From positions 3,720,001-3,784,000 of the forward strand of contig JAVHJL010000004.1 in assembly GCA_036971715.1 (NCBI GenBank): a stretch of 64,000 bases of DNA, read 5' to 3'. The position numbers and the translations under genes were made by a program. How positions within the stretch are numbered: position 1 is the stretch's first letter; each line of letters begins with the position of its first letter. The notes under the pieces are model-generated. The model had not been told where the DNA came from. It made no database searches and was given only the letters and a program-made list of their open reading frames with translations. This document shows positions 44,052-57,700 of the stretch, piece by piece. This DNA comes from Arthrobotrys musiformis. Its lineage: Eukaryota > Ascomycota > Orbiliomycetes > Orbiliales > Orbiliaceae.

Positions 44052-47000
44052 ATTGAAGTATAGTATGGAATCGTGACGAACTGCTCCAGAGGTCCTCGAT
44101 GTCAGTATTCACTACAGATAGCTGGGTAATCGATGGTGGTTTTGAGAGAAGTTGAAGTTGATGGCGGGGCAGCCTGTTTTCCTTTTATGTGCCGACTTCG
44201 CTGGGAACGGCCAACTTAAATTTGGGGGGCAAAGCTGGGCTATGATATAATCCTCCCACCACCACTTTAATTCGAACTCACCTTGAAGAGAAAACGGGTC
44301 GGCGAATTGGTGCTCTCGCGGGAGAATTTTTCCGGGCGATGTTAATGTCAGAAGCACAATTGATGTTGGTAGGAAAAGACGCGGCCGGAGAGCGGTGGCC
44401 CTCCACGCCCTTTTATACCTCTCTCACATACACGATATAGGTACTACTGAATGTAAATGTGCAATTCCGTTGGGGTCCGGCTTCATCAATTACATGATCG
44501 ATTAGCTCGAGTGGGGGAAACACCAGAAGCCCCGCCGTGTCGCAGAACACCACCAAGGACCAAGGACCAGCCTGGTTCCAATCCGGCGGCGGGGCGGTAC
44601 TAACTTGCACTGTAAGCACCTGCAGCGTGATAACTAAGCCAATTCCCTCCCAAATGTCTGGTTTTGAATCCTATCATTGACATTAAAATATTGGATGTAG
44701 TACGCTCGAACATCCGGCCAAAAGCCGTGAGTCGAGGGTTCTGGCGGGGACCCTGGCCAAACTAGCACCACAAACACCCTCAGATCAAAGCTTCGTGATT
44801 GTAGAATTCGAAAAGTATGTAATGTATGTCTGGGAATTTGGGATTACTAACGCCGACTAGCCCGCCGTCTAGCGCGATTACTTCAGCTTACTCATAACCC
44901 TTTCGTTCGGTATCGATATTCCTTATCATGATCGTATACAATATCACGGGAAAGTCACAGAGCTTCTCGGCCGGGCTTGATTGATTGCAATGCAACAACG
45001 ATTGACGTCATCTGCTGCGCGGTACGAAGACGACGATGTTTGCGCTCTGGCCGACATATCGAACTGGTATCATATCCGTTGGGGCTCGAGTTCCAGGTCA
45101 AGCTAGTAGCAGTTGGGGCTGTCCGGGGTGCCAGCTTGCTCGCCGGATTTAGCCTAAATTTAGCCAGCAAACTTACCACCAGCTAAAGTTCAGGTATCGA
45201 GTTCAGATGTATACATCAGGACGGAATTATATACAGGCCTTATAAGTTCTTTGAGTGTTTTTAATTTTTATATATTATGGACCCTGAGTGTTCCTAGTCC
45301 ATACGGACACGCATAAGGAACATACGTTACATACTTAAGTATATATGGACTCGATGCTACCGAATTCTGTAAAACCACAGGACTTCGAACCTACTGCACA
45401 AAAGTCCACAGCGATTTGATGATATTTGGAACTATACCAAACCGACCGGACGAGGGTATCGCCTTCTACTTCTCACTATATCTTTATCAATTATACTTCC
45501 TAGAGATACCACCCCCCAGCCGTCAGTATCCGGTCAATTCAATACACCGACTGTCCACTTACTCGACTCGAATTTTTGAAACGTTCGTGATATGGAATAA
45601 TTTCAGAGTTTGATTAAACCCCGCGAGAGAGCTTTGGTCTGTTAGAGTTGATATCGTCAAGTCGGGATTTTTACGTGCGCATAATTATACGCATAATTAT
45701 ATGAGAAGTAAAAGCACCCCTTTACGTCCTTATTTATAATTTGTCTCGTACCCAGACCACCAGGGTGAATTATTTGGACAAATTCAACCTTTACGCCTAT
45801 ATATTACTATCGGATCTATGTTGTCTCGTAAACTATATACAAAAAAAGTAAACCCATCGACCGATAATATCGATAACGGGAACATTGCCTGCAGTCTCAA
45901 GGGGTTCGCTTTTTTTATATATTTGTGCCTAGTTAGTTACACAGACTCACCAGTTAATGCGGAAGACCCGGATCGAGCTATAACCTTATTTCAATTAAAT
46001 TTAGGGTCCCAAGGTTCGCTACAGATCTTTCAAATTACCTAATTCTTCTACAATATATGCATGTAAGCGTACCTAGGTATATATGCATGTCTGTATATAT
46101 TGGTTGTTGTCAAGTCGAATTTACGGTCAATTGTATATTATACGCATATATATATATATACCGAACTATAATGGTTTAGCAGATTATAGAGACACCCATT
46201 CCCATCATACACGATTAATTATAGGCCAAAGGCGACTGGCAACCTCGGCAACAGTGGGTTAAAGTGCTCCAAATTGGACATATTTAATTCGATAGAAGTG
46301 CAGGATTTAAAGTAGTGTATTATCGATATCCAGATAACTGGCAGAAGAAATAAGCAGATCTACGGCCTTATTTTAATTAAAAACTCGGCCCTTTAATGGA
46401 GATATATGTTATGAAGTACGTGTCCAGTTATAATTAATTCCACGATCGAGAAGGTATCCCGTCAAATGCGTTGGGAAAGAGCCTCCTAAGGTATTATATT
46501 AATACTATCCTTCAACCTCAATCCATTTTCCTACTCGTCGAGCTCAAAAAGAAAAGAAAAAGAAAAAGAAATCCCCGCCTTACAAGCATACATTATTAAG
46601 CGTCGTTTCAAACCCCCCTCGCAAGGCAGTGTCCACCAACCTACTTGTAAGTCCTCCAACAAGGCGTGGGTTGTATGGATGTGTTTCAGGAAGCAACCGC
46701 ACCCCCTTGCAGGTAAACCGTCAGCTGGGATTGGTTCGCCCCCTCCCATCTTTTTCTTTTCTCGCTTTTTTATTATTGTTGATGGGGTTTGATTCGTTCG
46801 ATTAAGTGCTGCAAGGTACCAGAGTCAGTTTGGCCCGGTAGACGCCTATAGGATTCGCCTTGCAAGTTGACGGTTCATGATCACTGTGAGCCCTTCCTTT
46901 CCTATGTAGAAAAAGGTGAATCCACCAAGACTGGTCCACGTAATATAAATCACAGACTAAAAGTTATTGTCTGGATATAAGTATGTGTCCCGCACTCAGG

Positions 47001-49031
47001 CGGGTTAAAAAAAGTGTCATGCCGTTAAATACCTGTCAGAGGAATTCATTCGAAATGAATCGGGGATGGTGTTCGTGATAGTGGCGTCGATGCTGGCCCG
47101 CCCCTTTGCGTAATTCGGTCGTAATAGTCAGGTGGAACCTTAAAAAACACCAGATCTAATTCCATACTAACTATCCTACATAGAAGAATCTGAATGAGAG
47201 GGAAATGTTGGCAGGGCTTCAACAGTTGGTGTTTGAGAGGGACCATGTCGGATTGTTATCCGTGGGCTAATCAGGATATTCTTAGAAGCCCATACTTTAC
47301 TACTACCTAACCATATTATAACCTGCGGGGGAGAGGATCAGGTTATATGCCAGCGCAGTGTAATTTGGACTGGGAGCTCGGGATTTTATCGTCGGTTCGG
47401 CTTCCTTGATTGGCGCTTCAGGTAGTCTAAACATAGGAAGGTCTGTAACCGTCAACCCCTCGCCTGATGAGTCCGAAGAACGAGTCGAGAAAAGCCCAAT
47501 AGAAAGATCAGACGGAGGGGATTCGAGCATACGAGCGCGTATTGATTCTACACGCACGCTTTTCGCTCGAGTAAAGATGCAGTTTGATGTGCTTTTAAGC
47601 ACGATTGAATATATTATCTTAGTCTTGGTTTGGATACGGATATATAATATACCCGTTTGTGAAGTATGAAGTTATAAATGGGAGGTTCCCCGCGGGATTC
47701 TTCTGGTAATTATAAAATAATCTAACCCGGCTGGACCTTTATATCTCTTTGACAGTAATATCCGAACGAGCTAGCTGCGAGAGCAGAAAAGAAACGACAG
47801 CTGACGACGCCTCGATATAATATATATAAAAGAAAAGATAGACATAATATAATATAGACGACACGATTACCAGACACTTACCTCAGCGCAGATATCAGAT
47901 AGATACTGTACCGTACTGTTCTTTCGACAATCGGAGATATAGATATTAATTAATATCGAGCCGGCCGTCCGTTTCCTTGTTTCAACCGCTATAGCAGATA
48001 TATATCTTTTCAACGGCAGCGATAAGCCTGCTCCTCAACGAAGAGAACAAGGAGGAGGAGGAACTCTTTCGAGCGTAAGTGTATCAGACGGAGTTTGTTT
48101 GTCGAGAGTAATATGATTATTACCAGCGGAGTGGTACTAATACAATATGAAACGAGCCCTTTTCTCCCGTATTTTCTTTTCCCTGCCGTGCATGCACAGC
48201 CAATGCGAAAGCAAAATGCAAACGGCGGCCCCTTTCTGCCCTTCGTGACCATCAATTAATTATATTAGTGAGGGCATGAATGAGTACACGTACAGAGCAG
48301 TTACTTACTTACCTTGCTGGCCATAGTTATAATACTCTTCTCTCCCTCTTTCCGCTTTCCCCCCCTCCTCGACGTTTTCTCTTTCTTCCGGATTCCCTGT
48401 GCGAGGGCTCTTTCTTCCATTCTTTCATATCGAATCGACCTCGAAGGCGGCCTGTATAGTCTATATATTGATATATAGAGAACATACCCCGAGAACTGTG
48501 TTTTCGTGCATCAATTCAATTCAAACTCCGAATCCGACTGGCTCGACAGCTGCTCCGTGCTCGACTAGCTGCATTCACTGGACTGGAACCGGGGGGGCTT
48601 TTTGGTGTTTGCTGTAACGTTTGCTGTGGCCGGGCGGAGCAGACTAGTTTTTCTGCCCATTCGCTCGCTCTTCTCTTAAAGGCGACTAATCCTCGTTCTT
48701 CTCTCACTTCACCGCCAAAAACCCACTTTCCCTCGCATTTCCCACGTTCGTTTTTTCTGTCATTTTATCTTTTCGTCATTTTTATATATTTTCGGAGGAA
48801 GGAACGAAGGAAGGACAAAAGCTCCCGGTCGAGCGGTTTATAATCATCGTCATCGTAATATTCTAATCGGACTGTGCTGCTGAAGGAGGCTGTTTTCGGG
48901 GGGCTGTTGGCTGCGTCTCCTTTTTAATCTCTGAACAACGCCCATCAACCAACCATCATCATCAACCTCATCAACCTCATCAACATCACCATCACCAACC
49001 TCATCACCGACCTCATCGACTTCGTCTGGAA
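44052..49031. other. Gene-poor block of 5 kb
   Basis: Between transaldolase (minus) and SHO1 (plus), so it includes both promoters. AT-rich, with TATATA runs (for example 46147-46160) and a copy of the inverted-repeat motif at 45743-45758. Two stretches show some coding-like character on one strand (47406-47669, plus, no ATG; 46531-46749, minus, no clear start) but I cannot support a gene. From about 48340 the sequence becomes pyrimidine-rich, then CATCAAC-type repeats appear at about 48950-49020, probably the SHO1 leader. Confidence 0.5.
45743..45758 (+). repeat. Dispersed 16-base motif, copy 4
   Basis: GTCTCGTACCCAGACC, identical to the 29933 copy except for the first G. It has inverted arms GTCT and AGAC. 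Confidence 0.6.
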
Positions 49032-50220
49032 ATGGCCAGCTATTACCCCCAGTCGACGGCTTACACAATGAACAACGACCAGAGCCAGCCGCGGTACTCG
49101 CGGTCCATGTCCAAATTCGACATCGGGAACATCATCGGCGACCCGTTCTTCCTCACCACCATCGGCATTGGTTTTGTAGGTTCTCCTGCCATTCTTCACT
49201 CTTTTCTCCCGGCCATTTCTACCTCTACCTTCCGGCAGCCTTGGTTTGGACGGCTTGCTAGGACAGTGGTGATGGCGATGGCGATGGCGATGGTATTTGT
49301 CTTAGTTTTACAAGTAGGAGCAAGTCGCTAATGTGTGTGTGTATTTATGGTTCTACAGCTCGCGTGGATAATAGCCTTCGTCACATCCGCCATATCGGAC
49401 GCAAACGGCAGCTTCCCGAACTTCGCCTGGTGGGCAGTCGTCTACGAACTCTTCTGCATCCTCGGTGTCACCGTCGTCGTCGCGTCCAATTCCATATACT
49501 CCTACAATGTCGCCGTACGTCCTCTCTCCTATCGTATTATCATTTCTTTGGCAAAATGGCTAACAGTGAACTTAGATTGTCGGATACCTATCTAGCGGAC
49601 TGGTGCTCACCAGCTCCTCTGCGAACACTCTAATCTACCAGAAGAGCGGAACCGAGCAGGCTGCTGCTGCCGGCCACATCCTTCTCTCCATGATCTCCGT
49701 CCTCTGGATCTTCTACTTCGGAACCTCCCCGAATGCCGTCACCCACCACTACATCGACACATTCGCCCAGCGACCACCACCAACCGAATACGGTGCCAAT
49801 CCTACTTCTTACTACGATTCGCGACGACCTGAGACGACCATTAGCAATAACGTCGTCCCCCAGATGTACACTTCCGCCCAACTCAGCGGTCTCGAAGCCA
49901 CTTCGCCGCTGCCCATGGGTGGAAGCGTCGCCGACCGATCGTCGCAGGCTCCCAAGTTCGGTGCTCCACCCGGAACCTCGGGCGGTGCCAGCGGAAGCAT
50001 GGCTCCCAAGGAAGAAGATCAAATGGACAAGCCGACCGAATACCCATACCGCGCCAAGGCTATTTACTCGTACACCGCCAACCCCGAAGATTCCAACGAA
50101 ATCTCGTTCCAAAAGCACGATATTCTGGAAGTTTCGGATGTCTCTGGTAGATGGTGGCAGGCACGCAAAGAAAGCGGCGAGACGGGTATTGCTCCTTCGA
50201 ATTACCTGATCCTGCTGTGA
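49032..50220 (+). CDS. SHO1: High-osmolarity sensor SHO1
   Basis: A plasma-membrane adaptor of the HOG pathway and of invasive growth; its SH3 domain binds the MAPKK Pbs2. Three exons (49032-49175, 49359-49514, 49576-50220) give 314 residues. The N-terminus ends in FDIGNIIGDPFFLTTIGIGF, a block typical of the family, which runs into the first of four membrane helices. Others are visible as AWIIAFVTSAI, WWAVVYELFCILGVTVVV and AAGHILLSMISVLWIFYFG. A cytosolic linker of ~110 residues is Ser/Pro-rich. The SH3 domain occupies ~256-314: KAIYSYTANPEDSNEISF, then GRWWQARKESGETGIAPSNY, with the ligand-binding Trp pair. Intron 1 contains a short GGCGAT microsatellite. Confidence 0.95.
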
Positions 50221-51697
50221 GATCGAAAATAGAGCGGTATAAACTTTTGGGATTTTTGTCATTGGATTTTTTTTAATTTGATTTTTTGATTTTTTGCTTT
50301 TACATGAATTTGGAAGGGCAAAAAACTACGAGTGGCGCAAAAGTACGGATACGATTATGAAGAGATAAAAACATTGATATCGTCATCGTCGCCGTTGAGA
50401 AATTTCGAGGCGCCCGGCTCTGGCTTCTGATCAGAGAGGACCCGGCTTGTTTACCGATAGGGATTGATTACAGCGCCTTTTTTTGTCCCTTCTCGTCTTT
50501 TTTTTCGCCTCGGCCCATGCCTTGAAATTTGAACCCCTTAGGGTCCCGGATACCCCTTTGGAGCAACCTTTTTTTTTTTGCGCCCTTATACGCATTACTA
50601 AGGATGTCTTTTTCACAAAAAGCATTAGCAGATTTGTAATGTCCTTTTTTCTCTTTTTCTTCGCCCGCCTTGAGGCGCGATCGCGAAGGGGAGAAAAATG
50701 TCACTTCTATTCTTGTCACTCATTCAATTTTTTTCACTTCATTTCATTTCTTCTCATGTTTCCTCGGGCGGGTATTCGTTTTCTCTTTTTTTCTTCCTTT
50801 TTCCTTTTCATTTTCTTCTGTCTTTCTATCTATTTTCGTACATAGGTTTTTCTTTCAGTTCTTACTGCTGTCGACATATACCCACCCTTCCCTCCTTTAT
50901 CGAACTCGGATATCGTTCCAGCTCACCTGATTGGACGTGGAGCCTGTTCATTGGACCACCCGTCCGTCCACCGTCCGCGAATGATCTCGCCTCCTCGACC
51001 TCCTTCATGAGCTGGGAAATGCCTCTACACCTCCATGCGGAAAACCGTTTTTTTGATTTCTTTGCCAGGGCGTTTTCCGGTCTGCCTTTTCTCTTTTCTT
51101 TTTCTTTTTCACTCGACTTGACCTTTGTGAATTTCTTTCTGTTATCCATCGTGTAACTTATTACATAGCTTTTCGACCTAGTTACTATTGATGTCCCCCT
51201 CTTTTTTCAGGTATTGAAATGAACGTCTTTTTGCCACTGATTCGATGGTTCTGGGTGCTGCTGGAAGCGTGATGGCGAGTGTATATTGTGACTATCGGGG
51301 TGTATCTACGGCGGGATACTTGCGGCCCGACGTATCGCATCCACGACAGGTGTATGGATCATTATCATGAGCTAGCTCGACGAACGTTAACCAGTCGAAT
51401 GGGTTTAATTAAATCCGACGCAGCTGTTCGTTCGGTGAAGTGGCCATTTTGCTGACATCGTACGTATGCCAGCGTCGCAGTCCTGTCGCATTTAAAGCGG
51501 GGGTTTCTGTTCATCATACTTCACCTTTGGTATAATCGACAACTTCACCTTTCCGTTCTCTTCGATTTCTTTATTTTTGTATTTAATATTTTTATATCAG
51601 TTCGTCGAAGGAGGTTTTGGTAGATACTTATCTCCGAACACAGCTGTTATCCCCGACCACAGAGTCAACAAATTTTCTGCAACAAAGTCGAAAAAGG
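50221..51697. other. Intergenic, T-rich, no gene recognised
   Basis: A strongly T/pyrimidine-rich stretch at about 50470-51130 lies after SHO1. Its open frames are composed mainly of Phe, Ser and Leu and reflect base composition. The last ~100 bases are probably the leader of the TcdA-like gene. Confidence 0.5.
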
Positions 51698-53713
51698 ATG
51701 TCGTTCGACTACTCCTCCCTCCCGCCGCCCTTCTACTCGACGTCCCACGCATCCTCGAAGAGCAGGTCCAAACACCGGGACCCCATCGATTCCGAGGCCA
51801 CATCCGTGACCTCCTCGACAAAATCCAAATCCAAATCGAAAAAACACAAAAAGGACCGAAAGGAAAAGAAGAAATCGCACAGACACTCCTCGGACGAGGA
51901 GGAAGGAGTCGAGGAGATGTCGAATAGCTTCTCGCTGTCCTCGCTCGCGGGGTCGCATAAAGCGCAACTTGCGGCGACGGCATTGGTCTCCGGACTCGTT
52001 GTCGGCGGGACGATATTGGGGTATCAGAGTAGTAAGCGTCGGATTAAGACGCAGATGCTGAAGGAGTCTATCGTATCGCATTCCGATCATGAGGATGAGA
52101 TGGAGAGGAGTGTGGATGTATGCCCCCCTTTCTATATCTAATCTATATAAGAAAAGAAGAATACTGATGAAAAATCGACCAGCTAAGCTATCCCACTTTC
52201 TCGCCCATTCAACTACTCCCTCATCCGCTTACAACCTCTCCCCCGCTGACCCTCCAGCATACTCCCTCCCCACCACCCTACGAAAAGACACTGGCTACAA
52301 ACCCCAAGCTTCGGGAATAACAGACGAACAATCCGTCGCGCTGGCCGGCCATGCTAGATCCTTGGCAGCGCAGAAGAAACCCATCCCCGAGGAATTGATA
52401 TTGGAACAACTCTCGCGCACTCATTCGTTCCTGGGCACGCAGGGGTTGAGGACCATACGGTCTTCGTTTGTGATAATTGTCGGTTTGGGCGGGGTGGGGT
52501 CTTGGTGTGCGACTATGCTCGTTCGTTCGGGGATCGGGCGCGTGAGACTTATTGATTTCGATCAAGTTACGCTCTCATCGCTTAATCGTCACGCTGTAGC
52601 AACGCTCGAGGACGTGGGGACGCCTAAGGTTCTCGCGATGAAGAAACGACTGGAGGCTGTGGCGCCGTGGGTGGAGGTGGAAGCTTGTGCGGAGTTATGG
52701 ACGGAGAAGGATGCGAAGAGACTGTTGGATGGAGAACCGGATTGGGTCGTTGATGCCATTGATAATATCGATACCAAAGTCGATTTACTAGCCTACTGCC
52801 ACACGCAAAAGATCCCAGTCATAAGCTCCATGGGCGCCGTATGTCCCCCCTACCCCCCTCTTTCGCCTTCTCAAACCCATCAAAGTACTAATAGATAAAA
52901 CAGGGCTGCAAATCAGACCCAACCCGCATCCTGATCGGTGACATCTCAGAAACAACCGAAGACCCCCTCTCCAAATCCACCCGCCGCAAACTCCGCCACC
53001 GCGGCATCCCAACGGGAATAACAGTAGTCTACTCCACCGAAAAACCCGGCCCGGGGAAGGCGCAACTCCTCCCCCTCCAGGAAGAACACACACCCACAAC
53101 CTCAGACCTCTCCATCCTCGAAAACTTCCGCGTAAGGATCCTCCCCGTCCTGGGAACCATGCCGGCAACCTTCGGCCTCGCCGCCGCAAACCACGTCCTC
53201 TGCAAACTGGCCGCATACCCGCTCGAATACCTCCCCTCGCAAACTAGATTCCGCCCCCAATTCTACGGACAAGTCGTAAACCAACTCGTCGCCGTCGAAA
53301 GCCGTATCAGGAATAACCTCCCGGGCCTCAAAGTCCCCGTATCCGAAGCCGACGCGGGGTACATCCTAGAAGAAGTCTTCGCCGGAAAAAGCGTAATCAG
53401 CGGCCTCGGTAACCGTCTGCATTTGGTAAGATGGTACTCCCCGCTCGGAACCACCTTCGACGACGCCATCCCCGCCGAAATCGACGAAAAGGAAGTAAAG
53501 CAAAAAATGCAAAACATCGGCGTCGGCATCGATGGCGCCATCTTCCTAAAACTCTCAGACCTAGTAGTCATGACAAAAGAAGAAGTAAAAATCCACGAGA
53601 AGAGAGTACTAATCGGTGGCGAAAACCCCGCAACGGTCTGGGGGAAGGATGTTCAGGAGTTAGTCGAGAAGAAGTGGAAGCAGGAGGAGGCATTCTCGCA
53701 CTGGCGGGATTGA
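51698..53713 (+). CDS. tRNA threonylcarbamoyladenosine dehydratase (TcdA/TCD family)
   Basis: An E1-like ATP-dependent enzyme that converts t6A37 of tRNA to its cyclic form; fungal members sit on the mitochondrial outer membrane. Three exons give about 626 residues: 51698-52117, 52188-52838 and 52904-53713. Residues 1-88 are Ser/Lys-rich. A hydrophobic segment, AQLAATALVSGLVVGGTILG, at ~90-110 is a likely membrane anchor. The nucleotide-binding loop GLGGVG is at 239-244, followed by SGIGRVRLIDFDQVTLSSLNRH (metal/ATP side chains) and VVDAIDNIDTK. The C-terminal half contains CKSDPTRI and the family end GKDVQELVEKKWKQEEAF. Exon 2 uses an AAG acceptor; an alternative CAG at 52180-52182 would need a non-GTATGC donor. 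The N-terminal extension is longer than in yeast Tcd1/Tcd2. Confidence 0.87.
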
Positions 53714-54728
53714 TTTTATCCCTCATCCTTTCTTTTGTATATACCGGCATTTTTTGGCATTGTGGGATTTACTTAGGATTTTTCATTTCTGATATACATT
53801 CACATATTATCTCTTATCAGTCAATACACTCCTCCCAATAGAGACATCTCATATAACATAGCAAAACCACCTACAATCTACAATATCCCAAACCCAAAGT
53901 AAAAAAGGCGCCAGCTTTAGCAGCAAATCAAGCATTCGTATCCATATAAAGGAAATTCTATGTACCGTAAAGGCTTTAAAGAGTCCCGTTCCAAGTAAAG
54001 ATAGAGAGGTAGACCAAAGAACTACATCTAACATATATCGTGCAACATCTCACAAACCACCGTTCACTAAAAAAAGCTACATCAAGAACTGAAACAGTAG
54101 TATAAAAGAGGTTCAATCCCTCAAATTCTACCCTAAGCCCCAGGTTCAAAAAAACCCCATAGAGCATATTACGCACAAAAAAACAAAGAAAAATAATACT
54201 AACAAATCCACAAAAACATAAGGAAATAAAAAATTAACAATAAATAAAAAAGAAAACTGCAGAGGATGCCGTAAAATAAATAATAAGAATATGATGTGTG
54301 CTTTGATGTAGATGTTAATAAGTTAGATGTTAGAGTTATAATAGTATAGTACAAAGGAAATAAATATTGTTATTTTTGTTTTCTTTTTCTTTTGCTCGAA
54401 AAAAGAAGCCAAAGCAAAAACGAGAAAGGAAAAAAGAATGAGTGCGATTACGATCATATCAGGCTATGCTTAATGTTCAGGTATTCGAGGTGCGGATGGT
54501 GATGGTGGCGGAGTCGATTACAAAATCAGTAGGAGATGACGACGGGGAGAAATAACCATGCGGAGAAGGAGAGAGCATCCAGTCAGAGAAAAAAGAATAT
54601 ACAACGAAAAAGTCCCATGAAAAACGAGAAGAAAAAGAGAAGGGCATGCAATGATAAGAAAAAGAGAAATCGTGACATTATGAGTTTGCGGGGGCATTCA
54701 GAGTTGAAGAAAAACGAAAAAAGTAATT
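53714..54728. other. Intergenic between convergent genes
   Basis: AT-rich and A-rich sequence between the TcdA-like gene (plus) and the Num1-like gene (minus), so both 3' UTRs should lie here. No gene was found. Confidence 0.5.
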
Positions 54729-57700
54729 TTATGACGAGGAAACAGTAGCAATAGTAGCAACAGTAGCACGGGGCATCTCAGGTGATGAAGGTTGAGTTTG
54801 GGAGGTTGGCGAGGTATGATTGTGATTGTGATTGTGATGGTTGGAAGCATGTCGATGACTTTGGCTGCTACGGCGGCCGCTGTTGTGGGCGTGCAACCTT
54901 CTAGGTATAGAACCGACGTCGTGGGCACCTAAACCCCATCACCACCAATTAACATCTTCAACTCACTTACTCACATAGTAGGAAGACGATGCTTACCATC
55001 ACAGCACTCTCGCACATTCTCCAACCTATCCCTCTCACGGTCTTGCCTCTCGTACTCCTGTCTCAGGTCCTCGGCGCTGTCGTTCACCTCGCTGGCATCG
55101 TAGATCGAATTGAAAGTTGCACGGCTGGCGCTTCGGCCGCCTCGTAGGCTGCCAAAGGGTGTCGCCGAGCGGAAAATACTACTTAACCTCGACATCGATC
55201 CTTGAGTGTGTACAGTCTGTTGCGAAGCTTGCGATACATGTCTCTTTGCCATCATCTGCTTCGTTGGTGTAACAGACGCCGTGTTCCTGCTGTTGTAGGA
55301 AGATAGCGAGGGGGCCTGACGAACATTCGTGCTCGAGTACATGGGGTCGAATTCCCGTGTGTCCTCGTTCATCATGGAGGCAGCAGCTTCGTCGGCTTCT
55401 TCATTATCAATAGCCTGCATGCTCTTTTCCATAAGATAAGACAGGGCGTTCAACCAGGTCTCGTGTCGCTGCCCGGTAGGGGCGGTGAACTTGATCATCT
55501 TTCCTCCAGGAGCCAAAACAACCAAGCTCTTCCTATGGAGCCCGGGCGGGGAAGTATTATCATCTGTGACGACCTTGAGACCCTCGATACTGACACTCTT
55601 GGCATTAGCTTGAGCGTTGGAAGCAGAGGGGTCGTGGTCGCTCCAGTATAGAGTCTTGGTGTACGGGTGGACCCAGAAGAAACGTCTGTGACGGTTGTTC
55701 GAAAGGCTAGTTCGACCAACGTTTCTAGTGTACTTCCACATGTATTCACCGATCATCGTCTGCGTGATGGCTTGGATCAAGCGAGGATCGTTGGTTTGGT
55801 CACCAGCGCGTCCTATGCCTGGTAGTGGATTTCGTTGCATCTGGAAACGTTCGTCAAGATCCGAGGCGAATGAAGAAACGCTGGACCGTCTGGTTGGGAC
55901 CGGCGAGGAGACGTTGCTGCGGTTGTATTCCATGGAGCGACCAGACATCTGTCTTGGCTTGGGGGTGATATTGATATCGCCAGTACGAGTGGAAACAGGG
56001 CTAAGAGTTGGTGCCATGTATCTGAGACTGTTGCGAGATGCGGAGGCCGGGGCCATCGGGGGACCCATTGCGCTGCTGCTCCTGTGGGCTGCGATCTTCT
56101 CGTCGGCGTTGAACGGGAGTGGCGGAGCGTTCTGAAGTGTTCTGATGCTGGTCGAGCTGCCGGGTCTACGGATGGCTGCGGCGGCCGCAAGACCACCGTC
56201 AATGGAAACACCACGGGACCGAACACTGCCGGCGCTGGTAGGTCGGTAAGCCTCGAGTGTAACACGCTTGCCCTTGGCTTGGTTCTCCTCTCCGGTGCTC
56301 TCGGACAAGGGCTCCAATCCGGCGCCCCGGTTGTCTGAGATTTCGCGAAGGGGAATCTTGCCGTTCGGTTGACCATTCGTCGGGCTGGTGGTGGTGGCGG
56401 CAGTCGCGGTCTCGTCGGTAGCAATCTGTGGGACCTTGCGTGCGGCGACAGCAGCGGCACCCATTCCGAGGCCTGCAATGCCACCGGCGAGGCCAGCAGC
56501 GACAGCTTGGTCTTTGGATTGAGTAGCCGGCACCTCGACGATGCGCTCCACGATCTTCTCGACTTCGACAATCTTCTCGACCTCGACGACCCTTTCGACT
56601 TCAACGGGAACCTCAACGATCTTTTCAACTTCGACAGGAACCTCGACGATCTTTTCGACTTCGACAGGAACCTCGACGATCTTTTCGACTTCGACGGGAA
56701 CTTCGACGATCTTTTCGACTTCGACAATCTTTTCGACTTCGACCGGGACCTCAACGATCTTTTCAACCTCGACGATACGTTCGACGGGGACTTCAATCCT
56801 CTTCTCCACCTCAACGATCTTTTCAACTTCAACAGGGACCTCAACCCTCTTCTCAATGATCGTGGGGACTTCGATCCTCCTCTCAATCTCAACGGGAACT
56901 TCAACGACTCGTTCCACGATCCTCTCAACCTCCACAATCTTCTCCACCGGCACCTCCTTCTCCACAATCTTCTCAACTATAACTTCAACAGGTACCTCTT
57001 TCTCCACGATCTTCTCAACGGGGACTTCGACGGGTACTTCAACAACCCTCTCCACAATCTTCTCAACTTCAACGGGTACCTCGACGATCTTCTCGACAAT
57101 CTTTTCAACTTCGACGATTCGTTCGACAGGTACCTCTCTCTCCACGATCTTCTCCACAATGACCTCAACAGGCACCTCGACCCTCTTCTCGACGATCTTC
57201 TCGACAGGAACTTCCCTATCAACGATTCTATCAACGGGGACCTCCTTCTCGACGATCTTTTCGACGAAGACTTCGACGGGAACCTCGACTTTGGTCTCCA
57301 CGATCCTTTCAACGGGTACCTCGACAATCTTCTCCACCTCCACGATCTTCTCCACCGGTACCTCGACAATCTTCTCCACCTCCTTCTCGACAATCTTTTC
57401 AACCTCCCGTTCAACAATCTTCTCGACAGGGACTTCGACCAGTTTTTCAACCACGACTTCCTTTTCGACAATCTTCTCGACGGGGATTTCTTTCTCCACG
57501 ATCTTTTCAACAGGGACTTCCCTTTCGACGATCTTCTCGATAAAGATCTCAACGGGGACTTCCTTGGTGATGACCGTTTCGACAATCCTATCAACCGGTA
57601 CCTCCTTCTCCACAATCTTTTCAACCGGAACCTCCACAATCTTTTCAACCGGAACCTCCACAATCTTCTCCACCTCAACGATTTTTTCAACCTCGACTGG

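Noticed and set aside
49630..50262. 210-codon minus-strand frame over SHO1 exon 3
   Set aside because: SHO1 has a complete SH3 domain and membrane helices on the plus strand; the antisense frame is a shadow.
50483..51156. Phe/Ser-rich open frames downstream of SHO1
   Set aside because: They reflect a T-rich tract; amino acid content is dominated by Phe, Leu and Ser in every frame.
54990..55000. Stop of the Num1-like gene directly after CCDG without a third exon
   Set aside because: A consensus GTAAGC donor lies here and a TTTAG acceptor 69 bases on gives an in-frame exon, although read-through to a stop 11 codons later remains possible.
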